From Chitinophaga skermanii (GTDB lineage: Bacteria > Bacteroidota > Bacteroidia > Chitinophagales > Chitinophagaceae), in the NCBI RefSeq assembly GCF_003259335.1, contig NZ_QLLL01000001.1:124001-188000 (forward strand): DNA of 64,000 nucleotides. Reading direction: 5' to 3'. The notes beneath the pieces are model-generated. The model made no database searches and was not told the DNA's origin. It saw only the letters and a list, made by a program, of their open reading frames with translations. The stretch's first letter is position 1; every line of letters begins with the position of its first letter. Below are positions 37,010 through 45,759 of the stretch, in pieces. A program made the position numbers and the translations under genes.

Positions 37010-37022
37010 TGTTAATGGTGGT

Positions 37023-37529
37023 TTATTGTTTGATCGTAACAGGGATACCCGATACCATAAGTACAACTTTTTCGGCTAAGCGGGCTACATATTGATTGGC
37101 AAACCCTTGCAAATCGGTAAACTTGCGACCTATCTCCGTTTCTGCATGTACGCCCATACCCAGTTCGTTTGTAACAACAATGAAGGTACCTGGCATTTTC
37201 GCCAAGGTATCGATCTCCATTTTAAAAATGGTTAAACTACGATCTATATCATTGTTCTCTTGGATAAAGATATTTGTTAGCCATAAGGTTACACAGTCTA
37301 TAACCACTACGCGGTTGGCGATGGGTAATTCCGAAACATGAATAGGTGTTTCGAAGTTCGACCAGCGATGGTCACGGTCTTGTTGATGGCGTGCTACGCG
37401 TTGTGCAAAATCTTCGTCCCATACCTTGGCAGTAGCAACATACACGGGATTTTCACTGAGCGAAAGCGCCGTTTGTTGTGCATAGCTGCTTTTGCCGGAA
37501 CGAGCGCCGCCGGTAATTAATTGCAACAT
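37023..37529 (-). CDS. cobU: Adenosylcobinamide kinase / guanylyltransferase
   Basis: Bifunctional enzyme that phosphorylates adenosylcobinamide and attaches GMP. The P-loop GGARSGKSSYAQ is at the N terminus. ATAKVWDEDFAQRVARHQQDR with the guanylylated-His region, VVIDCVTLWLTN and VTNELGMGVHAE are all typical. It has 168 residues, standard for CobU, and lies 13 bp upstream of cobT. Confidence 0.94.
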   Translation of the reverse strand: MLQLITGGARSGKSSYAQQTALSLSENPVYVATAKVWDEDFAQRVARHQQDRDHRWSNFETPIHVSELPIANRVVVIDCVTLWLTNIFIQENNDIDRSLTIFKMEIDTLAKMPGTFIVVTNELGMGVHAETEIGRKFTDLQGFANQYVARLAEKVVLMVSGIPVTIKQ

Positions 37530-37531
37530 AT

Positions 37532-38464
37532 TTATACTTGAACGGTTTCTTGGAAATATGCGCTGTACTTGGGTTTTAAGCGATCGCTTGTTTGGAAGAT
37601 AGATGGGTGGAACAAATGTGCCAACACTTCAATACCATCTACCAATGTACTGGCGCTAGGTTGTGTGAATAAGTCGTAATCGGCAATGTATACTTCTTTG
37701 TTCTTCACGGCTTTTAAGTCGTTCCAACCAGGCATGCTGGTTAATAGGTTCAACTCTTCTTTACTTCTTTCTACCAAGAAACCACAAGGTGCAATTACCA
37801 ACACTTCTGGATCATATTTCAAAATCTTCTCCCATGGCGTTACAATAGAATCGCCGGCAGGATTGGATAGCATATCTACACCACCTGCATATGCAACTTG
37901 GTAGGGTATCCAGTGACCGCAATTATATACAGGTTGCATCCATTCCATCAGCATTACACTACGGAGTGGCGCGCGGTTGGCACGTAAAGTGTCTAAGATG
38001 TAATCTAGGCGAGTTTGTAGTTGTGCAAGGTGCAAGTAGGCTGCTTCTTCATGACCTAATGCTTTGGCAATCGTAATGGCACATTCAAATACATCTTGCA
38101 AGTTATTTGGACTCAGCGCCACAAGTTGTGGTTGCTTTGGAAGCGCATCAATAGCTTGTTGTGTACAACGGGTATCGATTTGGCATACTTCACATACATC
38201 TTGGGTAAAGATCACATCAGGCGAAATACCTGCTAATAATGGCTCATCAACATAATACAAACTTTTTCCTTGCGCTTTTGAAGCGGAGAAAATACGATCA
38301 ATTTCAGTGCTGCTATAATGATGACCTTCAAGCACACAACGCACTACAGCGGGCTGGCCTTTCGCTACCGGGGGGCATTCGAAGGTAACGCCTTTTAGGA
38401 GATGACCGAGCTGCATATCGTATATCATTTGCGTGGCAGCAGGTAAGAAAGAAGAGCAAATCAT
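37532..38464 (-). CDS. BtuF-like cobalamin-binding (periplasmic-binding fold) protein, no signal peptide
   Basis: Resembles the vitamin-B12 ABC-transporter binding component. RMICSSFLPAATQMIYDM is the usual first strand, then SPDVIFTQDVCEVC, a long helix near 145-175, and DPEVLVIAPCGF. No secretion signal precedes the domain. The frame extends to 38503, but those 13 codons lie inside the terminator of the upstream gene, so the ATG at 38464 is preferred (310 residues). No BtuC or BtuD gene is adjacent. A cytoplasmic corrinoid-binding role is possible. Confidence 0.75.
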   Translation of the reverse strand: MICSSFLPAATQMIYDMQLGHLLKGVTFECPPVAKGQPAVVRCVLEGHHYSSTEIDRIFSASKAQGKSLYYVDEPLLAGISPDVIFTQDVCEVCQIDTRCTQQAIDALPKQPQLVALSPNNLQDVFECAITIAKALGHEEAAYLHLAQLQTRLDYILDTLRANRAPLRSVMLMEWMQPVYNCGHWIPYQVAYAGGVDMLSNPAGDSIVTPWEKILKYDPEVLVIAPCGFLVERSKEELNLLTSMPGWNDLKAVKNKEVYIADYDLFTQPSASTLVDGIEVLAHLFHPSIFQTSDRLKPKYSAYFQETVQV

Positions 38465-38484
38465 ACGGGGAAGGTTTTTCAGTT

Positions 38485-38532
38485 CAAAAAAAATCCCGCT
38501 CATGCGCCTGTAAACAAACGGAATGAGCGGGA
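38485..38532 (-). terminator. Internal terminator in the B12 operon
   Basis: TCCCGCTCAT (38494-38503) pairs with ATGAGCGGGA (38523-38532); on the minus strand the stem is followed by TTTTTTTT. It lies between the DUF6580-like gene and the BtuF-like gene, so it may lower expression of the downstream cob genes. Confidence 0.85.
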
Positions 38533-38553
38533 AATATTGTTAAATATGATGCA

Positions 38554-39141
38554 TTAGCGAGCAATGGCCAATTGCGGGTATTTTTGTTTCAATAGCTCGA
38601 AGCTACCAAACATCAAACCGCCATAAACCAAGTTACCCATTAACATTCTTTGCATAAAAGGAATCGCAAGATCCAAACATTCTAAGTAGCCATTTAAATC
38701 TTTCGTGAAAGGTTGGCCGGTAATAATGTTTGTACCACCACCTATCCAAACGCCGAAATCAGATACAATCCAATGAATAAGCGCAGCGCCTACAGCTCCC
38801 AGGATGAATTTGAAAATTGTTACTTTATGAATCGCTTGACCGATTAATACCATCAAGGCAAACGCCAAGTAGTTATAATACCAGCCACTGTATAATACGC
38901 CGTCCATTTTGTAAATAGCGAGGTTGATCACTACATCACTCAAAAACAACGTTAATAACGGGAAGAAATACGCTTTCCATTTATCAGTGAAATAAGCACC
39001 ACCAAATAAAGCCATGGCGCCAATTGGTGTGAAGTTAGATAGTGGCGTGAGTTGTCCGCTATTGAAAACCCTGATAATGCCTACCGCCAAGATAAACAGT
39101 AAGAGTACGCCAAAACGTGGGTTGATTTTTTTGTTTTGCAT
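38554..39141 (-). CDS. DUF6580-like membrane protein in the B12 operon
   Basis: 195 residues with about five or six hydrophobic segments. The motif LSNFTPIGAMALFGGAYF is followed by FPLLTLFLSDVVINLAIY. This resembles the DUF6580 family, whose overall plan recalls small substrate-binding membrane proteins of ECF transporters. Its place between btuB and the BtuF-like gene, under a cobalamin riboswitch, points to corrinoid or cobalt uptake. That role is inference. Confidence 0.65.
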   Translation of the reverse strand: MQNKKINPRFGVLLLFILAVGIIRVFNSGQLTPLSNFTPIGAMALFGGAYFTDKWKAYFFPLLTLFLSDVVINLAIYKMDGVLYSGWYYNYLAFALMVLIGQAIHKVTIFKFILGAVGAALIHWIVSDFGVWIGGGTNIITGQPFTKDLNGYLECLDLAIPFMQRMLMGNLVYGGLMFGSFELLKQKYPQLAIAR

Positions 39142-39189
39142 GATAACAGTTATTAAAAACGGGATAAATATACGCTATTGCGCACGATC

Positions 39190-41121
39190 TTAAAAATTGA
39201 ATAATACGCCCGCGGTAAAGTTAGCCTTGCGACTGTTATACCCGCGGATGTCGAAATATTGCTGGTTCGTGAAATTGCGGAAATCGGCATACACTTTCAA
39301 ATGCTTGTTGATTTGGTAATCGGCATATGCATCCAAGGTGTAGTAGCTTGCTAAAGGCTGAGATGGCGCTTGGTACATTTTTTCCCAACGTTTGCCTATT
39401 ACTTTCGATTGTAAGCTTACATACAATTTCTTCGTGGCTTGATAACCCAAGCTTGCATTCAATGCATGCTCTGGCCTACGGTACAAGTTGTTGTAACTGG
39501 TATCTTGATCGATGGTTTTGCCTTTTACATACGTGTAATTCGCTGTTAAACGCAAATCACGGGTAATGTTCCAGCTACCTTCGATTTCAGCACCGTACAT
39601 TTCTTGTTTGTCGGCATTGTAGTAAAAGCTTGGATCTGGCCAAGGAGCTGAATAGAAGTCGATCCAGTTTTCCACTTGGCGATAAAAGCCCGTTACACGG
39701 AAATTGACAGCATTTTGCGCTACTGCCGCTTGGTAACCAAACTCGTAATTGAGGGAGGTTTCGGGTTTTAAATCCTTGTTGCCATACTCGGAATACAACT
39801 GGTACAAAGTAGGCGTTTTGTACGCGCTGGAAATGTTGATAAACACTTTGTGCTTGTCGTTGATCAAGTAAGAAGGATTGAAGGAAATAGTTTGGTTATT
39901 ACCATACACATTGTGATAGTTAAACCTGCCACCTACTTCCAATGAAAAACCGTTCAAGTTATGTAGCAATAACGAAGCGTAATGACTAAACTGGTTCATA
40001 TGCGCACTATCCGGGCTAATACCTTTTACAGGAAAAGCTGAGCGGTATTGCTCGTCTGTGTTAGAAGTACGGTAATCGGCCCCTACAATAAACTGGATGT
40101 TCTGTGTAAGATCAAGATTAACATAGGTTTCGATTTGGTGCGTATTGGAAATGTAATCCGCATAGAAATAGTAATCGTTTGCTATAACGGAGTCTTTAAT
40201 TTGATGTCGCTTATTCTGTTGATAACTATAAATCAAATTCCAGCTACCCGATTTGAACGAGTATTTGCTGTTTACACCTGCTAACAAGGTATTGTTGTTT
40301 ACCTTGTTACCGGTTTGATCGGAAAAAGCACCTGCATCCAAGCCGGCGCTATAACGAGCGTAATTCGCGAAAGCATTGATCTGCCAACGTGGGTTGATGG
40401 CATAACCAATATTAGCAAACACTTGGTTACGGGTAAAGCCATCTTTATCGAAATTACCTTTACCGGTAGAATCATAAGCGCTAGAGAAACCTTCGGAGCC
40501 TAGGTAGTTGTAACCTACTTGGTAAGAAAGTTTCTTTACCGTTCCGTTTACAGTAGCATTACCATTGAAAGTGCCATAACTACCGTAAGAAGCGCTACCA
40601 TTTACACCTATTGGCTGCGTGTAGTTTTTCTTAGTGATGATGTTAATAACACCCGCCGTTGCATCTGAACCGTAAAGCGTGGATTGCGAACCTTTTAAAA
40701 TTTCGATACGTTCGATATTGGCGAGGCTAATGAAGTTAAGGTCGAAAGTGTTGGTAATGGTAGAAGCATCGTACATCGGAATTCCATCGAGCAAAATCAA
40801 CGTATTGCCACTGGATGCGCCGCGTGTATAAACCTCTTGTAAAGTACCTAAAGCATTCTCGGCACCATTCACAATAACGCCGCTTTGGTTGTTAAGAATT
40901 TGGGTAAGCGTTTTGCCATTGTTGCGTTGCAAATCTTCTTGCGTAATTACAGTGACTACTTTACCTGTTTCTCCTAGTTTTTTAGGGAATCTTGTGGCCG
41001 TTACTACAACGGTGTTGAGTTGGTTGTTGGTGGTGTCGAAACCGACAGATTTGCGTTGCGCGAAAGTGGTTGTTCCTATTAATAATAGGGCCACTCCGAA
41101 TAATGTAGATTTTTTGTACAT
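39190..41121 (-). CDS. btuB: TonB-dependent cobalamin receptor (BtuB-like)
   Basis: Outer membrane receptor of 643 residues. The signal peptide is MYKKSTLFGVALLLIGTTTF, then AQ. A TonB-box-like LNTVVVTATRFPKKLGETG is followed by the plug (TQEDLQRNNGKTLTQILNNQ; LILLDGIPMYD; IERIEILKGSQSTLYGSDAT; GVINIITKK). The beta-barrel ends in Phe (AGVLFNF). The cobalamin riboswitch upstream and the cob genes downstream support a corrinoid substrate. Confidence 0.93.
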   Translation of the reverse strand: MYKKSTLFGVALLLIGTTTFAQRKSVGFDTTNNQLNTVVVTATRFPKKLGETGKVVTVITQEDLQRNNGKTLTQILNNQSGVIVNGAENALGTLQEVYTRGASSGNTLILLDGIPMYDASTITNTFDLNFISLANIERIEILKGSQSTLYGSDATAGVINIITKKNYTQPIGVNGSASYGSYGTFNGNATVNGTVKKLSYQVGYNYLGSEGFSSAYDSTGKGNFDKDGFTRNQVFANIGYAINPRWQINAFANYARYSAGLDAGAFSDQTGNKVNNNTLLAGVNSKYSFKSGSWNLIYSYQQNKRHQIKDSVIANDYYFYADYISNTHQIETYVNLDLTQNIQFIVGADYRTSNTDEQYRSAFPVKGISPDSAHMNQFSHYASLLLHNLNGFSLEVGGRFNYHNVYGNNQTISFNPSYLINDKHKVFINISSAYKTPTLYQLYSEYGNKDLKPETSLNYEFGYQAAVAQNAVNFRVTGFYRQVENWIDFYSAPWPDPSFYYNADKQEMYGAEIEGSWNITRDLRLTANYTYVKGKTIDQDTSYNNLYRRPEHALNASLGYQATKKLYVSLQSKVIGKRWEKMYQAPSQPLASYYTLDAYADYQINKHLKVYADFRNFTNQQYFDIRGYNSRKANFTAGVLFNF

Positions 41122-41213
41122 CGTTACAGGTGATGAAATAAATAAATGCGCCGACAGGAAATGATATTACATCATTTAGCTTTTCTCCCGAAAGCGTTAT
41201 GAAAAATGGCCTT

Positions 41214-41412
41214 TGGCAGGTCTTCTGGCTTACCTGGTTCCGGTTCACCTTCCCGTCTCTATTGTGTAGAAACAGTGGTATAAGAAGCTCCGAAACGTTT
41301 CCTTTTACAAGGCAGGCTTACAGCTACGGGGATAGCCCCGGAATTAGACCGGTGTTCCCTATTAATGCGTACAGCGGGATGCTGCTTGCAACCAAGTGCG
41401 CAGCAAACCTAC
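41214..41412 (-). promoter_or_regulatory. Cobalamin riboswitch
   Basis: On the minus strand the conserved blocks appear in the right order: AATAGGGAA, CCGGTCTAATTCCGGGGCTA, a TCCCCGTAGCTGTAAGCC block, a degenerate CCACTG, GGGAAGG and the B12 box AGCCAGAAGACCTGCC (complement of 41215-41231). It lies about 95 bp before the btuB start. No terminator hairpin was seen after it, so control is more likely at translation start. Confidence 0.95.
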
Positions 41413-41577
41413 GTTAATTTGACGATTCGGCAACATGGGCCCCCACTTGGTTTTACAATTCGGCTACAATGTGTTGATGAATTGTTCACTACAACCCGCT
41501 ACATTCGCCAAGGCTGTGGCTTATAGCTTCAAGTGCATGGCACTAGAAAATTTGAACACTTGTGATTATATTGTAAC

Positions 41578-42912
41578 ATGAGCATTAAACCAAAACTTGG
41601 GTTATTCGATTTCACAATGATTGTTGTGAGCTTGGTGATAGGGATGGGCATATTCCGCACACCAATCAACGTCGCACGTGAAGTATCTTCTCCTACACAG
41701 TTCTATGCGATTTGGGTATTGGGTGGTATTGTTACATTGTGCGGGGCCTTAAGTTATGCCGAGATTGGGGCGCGTTTCCCAGTGGCAGGTGGGTTTTACA
41801 AAGTATTATCCTATTGCTATCATCCCGCTTATGCTTTCATGATTAACTGGACGGTGCTCATTTCCAACGCGGCCTCTGTAGCGGCTGTGTGTATGATTGG
41901 AGCCGAGTACATTGGGCCGGTAATGTTGCCACCGGGTTTACAAAACGAGGTAGGACATAAAATTGTTGGGATATTAGCCATTCTGCTATTATACGGTATT
42001 AACATGTTAGGGATACGGATGAGTGCTACTTGGCAAAACTTCTTAACTGTTATCAAGATTACGATGATTGGTTTGTTGTGTATGGCAATTTGGGGGAATA
42101 ACGTGGCACCACCTTCCACAACAGCAGTGCGTGATACGATTGAGCAGAATTGGTTTTACGTATTTGGTGCGGCGCTCGTGCCTGTATTTTTCACATACGG
42201 TGGATATCAACAAACGATCAACTTTGGGAGTGATGTTCGCAACCCGTCGAGGAATATGCCCCGTGGGATTTTCATCGGGATGGCTATAATATTAACGGCC
42301 TATATCACCATCAACTATGCTTATGTGAAAGTAATTGGGTTTGAACAGTTGCGTACTTCCGATGCATTAGCAGCTAGGATGGTGGGAGCGTTTTTCGGAG
42401 ATTATGGGTTTAAGATAACAAGCATATTGTTGTTCCTGTCGGTGTTAGGATATGCGAATGTGAACTTAATTAGTAACCCACGTATGTATTACGCCATGGC
42501 AGAAGATCGTGTACTGCCGCGGGTTTTTATGAAGGTAAACAACAAAACGCAAGTACAACAAGTAGCGCTTTCTGTATTCGTAGCGCTTATTATAGGCATC
42601 GTGTTTTTCCTGGGTACCTTCGATAAGATACTGAAATATGTGATGCTTTTCGATACGATAGGATTGGCTTCTGCTGCCGCTTCTCTCTTCATTTTAAGAA
42701 GAAAACAAAAGGAGTTGCCTGCTGGCGAAATCTATAAAATGAAGTTGTATCCCTACCCTACTATATTATTTGTGACGGTTTACCTGCTAGTAACCGTTAA
42801 CATCTTTATCCAGGATTGGGTAGGCGCATTAATTGGTTTGAGTATGTTCTTTATCGGGTTACCGATTTTCTTTGCCATGCGCAAAGCTGTCAAGGACAAA
42901 GAAATGCCCTAG
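41578..42912 (+). CDS. APC-superfamily amino acid permease
   Basis: 444 residues and about 12 transmembrane helices. The start KLGLFDFTMIVVSLVIGMGI and the following TM1 break (GMGIFRTP) are typical of the APC family. YAEIGARFPVAGGFYKVLSY (TM2-TM3) and FTYGGYQQTINFGSDVRNPSR complete the pattern seen in LAT-like exchangers. The substrate is unknown. It is divergent from the B12 operon and followed by a weak terminator at 42960-42990. Confidence 0.88.
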   Translation: MSIKPKLGLFDFTMIVVSLVIGMGIFRTPINVAREVSSPTQFYAIWVLGGIVTLCGALSYAEIGARFPVAGGFYKVLSYCYHPAYAFMINWTVLISNAASVAAVCMIGAEYIGPVMLPPGLQNEVGHKIVGILAILLLYGINMLGIRMSATWQNFLTVIKITMIGLLCMAIWGNNVAPPSTTAVRDTIEQNWFYVFGAALVPVFFTYGGYQQTINFGSDVRNPSRNMPRGIFIGMAIILTAYITINYAYVKVIGFEQLRTSDALAARMVGAFFGDYGFKITSILLFLSVLGYANVNLISNPRMYYAMAEDRVLPRVFMKVNNKTQVQQVALSVFVALIIGIVFFLGTFDKILKYVMLFDTIGLASAAASLFILRRKQKELPAGEIYKMKLYPYPTILFVTVYLLVTVNIFIQDWVGALIGLSMFFIGLPIFFAMRKAVKDKEMP

Positions 42913-42959
42913 TAGCAGTAATTTAGTTGCGAAACATTCATCGGAAAAAATGTACATTT

Positions 42960-42990
42960 AGCCTTAAACCCAGCCAGCAGGCTTTTTTTA
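42960..42990 (+). terminator. Weak terminator after the permease gene
   Basis: AGCCT (42960-42964) pairs with AGGCT (42979-42983), followed by TTTTTT. The stem is only 5 bp, so efficiency may be low. Confidence 0.5.
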
Positions 42991-43048
42991 TACTCGTTTA
43001 TATTGCACATACCGCCTTGACCACCTGCTTGGCGGAGAATTGAAAATT

Positions 43049-44212
43049 ATGGATGTATCATTTATCATGAATGAATTAGGGGAAGAGCGAGAGCTGTATT
43101 TCAATAGTATTGCCCCGCCGATCATGCAAAGCAGCAATTTTTCATTCAAAACAGTAGGCGCTATGCGTGAACTGTTAATGGATGAATATAGCGGCTATTT
43201 GTATTCGCGCGGTAAGAACCCCACGGTGGATATTCTCCGAACTAAACTGGCAGCGCTCGATGGTGCAGAAGATGCCCTCGTATTCAGTAGCGGTGCGGCC
43301 GCTATTTTTGCCGCTGTTTTATCGCAAGTGAAAAAAGGGGATCATATTATTTCGGTACGTGATCCTTACAGTTGGGCAAGGAAAATGTTTGAGGTGATAC
43401 TGCCACGATTTGGTGTAACCACCACGTTTATCGATGGTACTCAAATCGAAAACTTCATTGAAGCCCGTCAAGCCAATACAACATTGGTGTACTTAGAATC
43501 GCCCAATTCATTTACTTACGAATTACAAGATTTACGCGCAGTAGCTCATTGGGCGAAGCAACATGGCATAGTATCTATTATTGATAATAGCTTTTGTACG
43601 CCATTGAATCAACAACCTATTGCTATGGGGATTGACATGGCATTACAATCCGCTACGAAGTATATTGGTGGACATAGTGATGTAATGGCTGGTGTGTTAA
43701 CAGGTTCCGCGGAAAAGATGAAACAAATCTTCAATTCGGAGTACTTGAACATAGGCAGTGGTATTTCGCCTATGAATGCCTGGTTGTTGTTGAGAGGGTT
43801 ACGAACAATGGAGATTAGGCTACAACGGGTATCGGCTACTACACACGAAATTTGGCCTAAATTGAAAGCGCATCCTGCTATTGAAGCCATTCATTTTCCT
43901 TTCGATCCTGGTTTCCCACAGTATGAACTAGCGAAAGCGCAAATGAAAGATGCATGTGGCTTGGTAACAATTCAACTCAAAACCCAAAGCCGCGAGCAAA
44001 TCGAGCAGTGTTGCAATCAATTGAAACATTTCTTAATGGCCGTTTCATGGGGCGGCTATGAGAGCTTGATATTTCCTGCATGTGCATCTGTACCGGAAAA
44101 TGAATTCGACGGTACAAACCCAAGGCACAGAATGATACGAGTGTATTTCGGTTTGGAAGATGCGGGGTACTTGTGGAACGATTTACAACAAGCATTAGAT
44201 CAATTAGTATAA
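43049..44212 (+). CDS. Cys/Met-metabolism PLP enzyme (cystathionine gamma-synthase/beta-lyase family)
   Basis: PLP enzyme of trans-sulfuration. IAPPIMQSSNFSF, YSGYLYSRGKNPTVD, GAEDALVFSSGAAAI and QSATKYIGGHSDVMAGVLTG are family motifs; Lys204 in SATKY binds PLP. SVSWGGYESLIFPA-like text (here AVSWGGYESLIFPACASVP) is also typical. The exact reaction (synthase, lyase or methionine gamma-lyase) cannot be fixed by motif reading. The ATG at 43049 was preferred to a TTG at 43040. A GGCGGAG ribosome-binding-like stretch at 43031 could pair with CCGCC upstream. Confidence 0.87.
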   Translation: MDVSFIMNELGEERELYFNSIAPPIMQSSNFSFKTVGAMRELLMDEYSGYLYSRGKNPTVDILRTKLAALDGAEDALVFSSGAAAIFAAVLSQVKKGDHIISVRDPYSWARKMFEVILPRFGVTTTFIDGTQIENFIEARQANTTLVYLESPNSFTYELQDLRAVAHWAKQHGIVSIIDNSFCTPLNQQPIAMGIDMALQSATKYIGGHSDVMAGVLTGSAEKMKQIFNSEYLNIGSGISPMNAWLLLRGLRTMEIRLQRVSATTHEIWPKLKAHPAIEAIHFPFDPGFPQYELAKAQMKDACGLVTIQLKTQSREQIEQCCNQLKHFLMAVSWGGYESLIFPACASVPENEFDGTNPRHRMIRVYFGLEDAGYLWNDLQQALDQLV

Positions 44213-44217
44213 AAAGA

Positions 44218-44243
44218 AAAGCCTCCCATACAGGAGGCTTTCT
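44218..44243. terminator. Bidirectional terminator between the trans-sulfuration and TPR genes
   Basis: GCCTCC (44221-44226) pairs with GGAGGC (44233-44238), extended by flanking AAA/TTT. It is shared by convergent genes ending at 44212 and 44273. Confidence 0.8.
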
Positions 44244-44272
44244 AATTTGTTTGCTTGCCAAAATATCTTGGA

Positions 44273-44923
44273 TCAACCAGGCATACGGGATAAATTCTTA
44301 TCCATATTCCTAATTTCATTAACGATTTGCGGAGTTGTTGGTTTGCATTCTTTCGCACGACGTAAATACTCTTTCGCAGATTTGAAATCTCTTTTACTGG
44401 CAGAAATATTACATAAAGCGAATAATGCAGCTGCTTTATTTTCTTTATCAGGTAAACCGATCTTCAAAGCACGTTTCAAGTTATCACTTGCATTCTTTAA
44501 ATCACCTTTCTGAGCGGCAATCATACCAAGTTGGAAGTATTGCATACCTTCCATTTCTTTCATGGGGCTACCTGCTTTCAAACTTTGACGAATGTTAGCT
44601 TCCGCTTTATCGAAATCATTCGTTTGCATCGCGAAGTTACTTTGTAAGAAGTAGTAAACAGAGCGAATAGGTTTGTATAATAATTTCGGGAATTTAACTT
44701 GGTTCATCAATTTCATGGCACCATCAATATCACCGGCTTCAGCAGCCTCTTGCACCAAACGCATAGGGCCAAACATGAAATGTGTAACGAAGCATACAAC
44801 CGCTAACAAAAACAGTGTAAACGCTTCCCAAAAGCCAACCGTAAAGGTTAAAGCCAATCCACCTACTAACAAAAGAACACCGATTGGTAAGCGGTATCTG
44901 ATAAAGAAATTTAATGCTTTCAT
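44273..44923 (-). CDS. Membrane-anchored TPR-type protein
   Basis: Two hydrophobic segments at the N terminus (about residues 11-50), then soluble helical repeats with tetratricopeptide-like spacing: EAAEAGDIDGAMKLMNQVK, DFDKAEANIRQSLKAGS, YFQLGMIAAQKGDLKNASDN, and AALFALCNISASKRDFKSAK. It ends in a basic tail. The frame begins two codons earlier; I chose the ATG at 44923, but either is possible. It probably binds proteins at the inner membrane. Role unknown. Confidence 0.7.
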   Translation of the reverse strand: MKALNFFIRYRLPIGVLLLVGGLALTFTVGFWEAFTLFLLAVVCFVTHFMFGPMRLVQEAAEAGDIDGAMKLMNQVKFPKLLYKPIRSVYYFLQSNFAMQTNDFDKAEANIRQSLKAGSPMKEMEGMQYFQLGMIAAQKGDLKNASDNLKRALKIGLPDKENKAAALFALCNISASKRDFKSAKEYLRRAKECKPTTPQIVNEIRNMDKNLSRMPG

Positions 44924-44946
44924 GTACAAAATTCAATAAGGGAACG

Positions 44947-44954
44947 CAAAGATA
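44947..44954 (-). promoter_or_regulatory. Candidate promoter for the TPR gene
   Basis: On the minus strand TATCTTTG matches TAnnTTTG, 23 bp before the start. Confidence 0.45.
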
Positions 44955-44997
44955 ACTAAAAGCTGGTATTATATCGGAACAAAGTAAAGGAACGGCC

Positions 44998-45037
44998 TAA
45001 AAACAAATAGGACCGGCTGTTTACAACCGATCCTATT
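44998..45037 (-). terminator. Terminator of the 45061-45558 lipoprotein gene
   Basis: AATAGGA-C-CGG (45006-45016) pairs with CCG-A-TCCTATT (45027-45037) with one mismatch. On the minus strand TGTTTTTAGG follows. Confidence 0.75.
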
Positions 45038-45060
45038 GATTGTGAATAAGTTATTTGGTA

Positions 45061-45558
45061 TTAACGTTTGCTGAATTGGTAAACTACATAGGCAGTTTGG
45101 TTACCCGCTGCGAAAGGCGCTCTCCATACCATGCTATTACCATCTACGCTTGTTAACTCAACACGGAATCCTTCTGTTACGTTCTTAGGCTTCTCACCTT
45201 CATATATTTCTTTAAACTGTAACATGATTACGCCGTTTTGGTTAATCGTACCCCAAACGATTCTTTGCGTACCAGGTTGACAACCTTGGTCTGAAACGCT
45301 TGTTGTGTACGTGCCATAATAGTTACCAGGTAATGTCCACACACTACCTTGCAAGCATTTATATGGAATACCGTTTAAAACAGTCGTTACACGGAGGTCG
45401 CTAGGAACTCCTTCGAAGCTGATATTGTTCAGCACCCAAGTACCCATGGCAGCTCTTTTTTGACTGTTAGCGGTGGGCGCTTTTTGGCTGGAGGAACATG
45501 CGCTAAGAATAACGGCTGCCATACCCATGGCTACAATAGCACCGAAGATTTTTTTCAT
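45061..45558 (-). CDS. Lipoprotein, lipocalin-like
   Basis: The signal MKKIFGAIVAMGMAAVILSA is followed by lipobox Cys and SSSQK. The mature part begins with a GTWVLNNISFEG strand and is beta-rich, like the lipocalin-like lipoproteins common in Bacteroidota. The open frame extends to 45627, but the ATG at 45558 directly starts the signal peptide. Function unknown. 165 residues. Confidence 0.75.
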   Translation of the reverse strand: MKKIFGAIVAMGMAAVILSACSSSQKAPTANSQKRAAMGTWVLNNISFEGVPSDLRVTTVLNGIPYKCLQGSVWTLPGNYYGTYTTSVSDQGCQPGTQRIVWGTINQNGVIMLQFKEIYEGEKPKNVTEGFRVELTSVDGNSMVWRAPFAAGNQTAYVVYQFSKR

Positions 45559-45759
45559 ACACTTAATTTTTGAGTTCGAATTTGCGTGCAAATATCTGTT
45601 TTCATAGCTAAACAAAATTCCGGCCAAACTGTTTTATGCGAAATTTTTTTTATGTAACAGTTTAATTCTCATTCTGAATAATATATCCTTATAATGTTTG
45701 TTTATTTTGCACATAATTCATCAATAATGATTATAATTGCGAATTAAAAACAACTTTAT

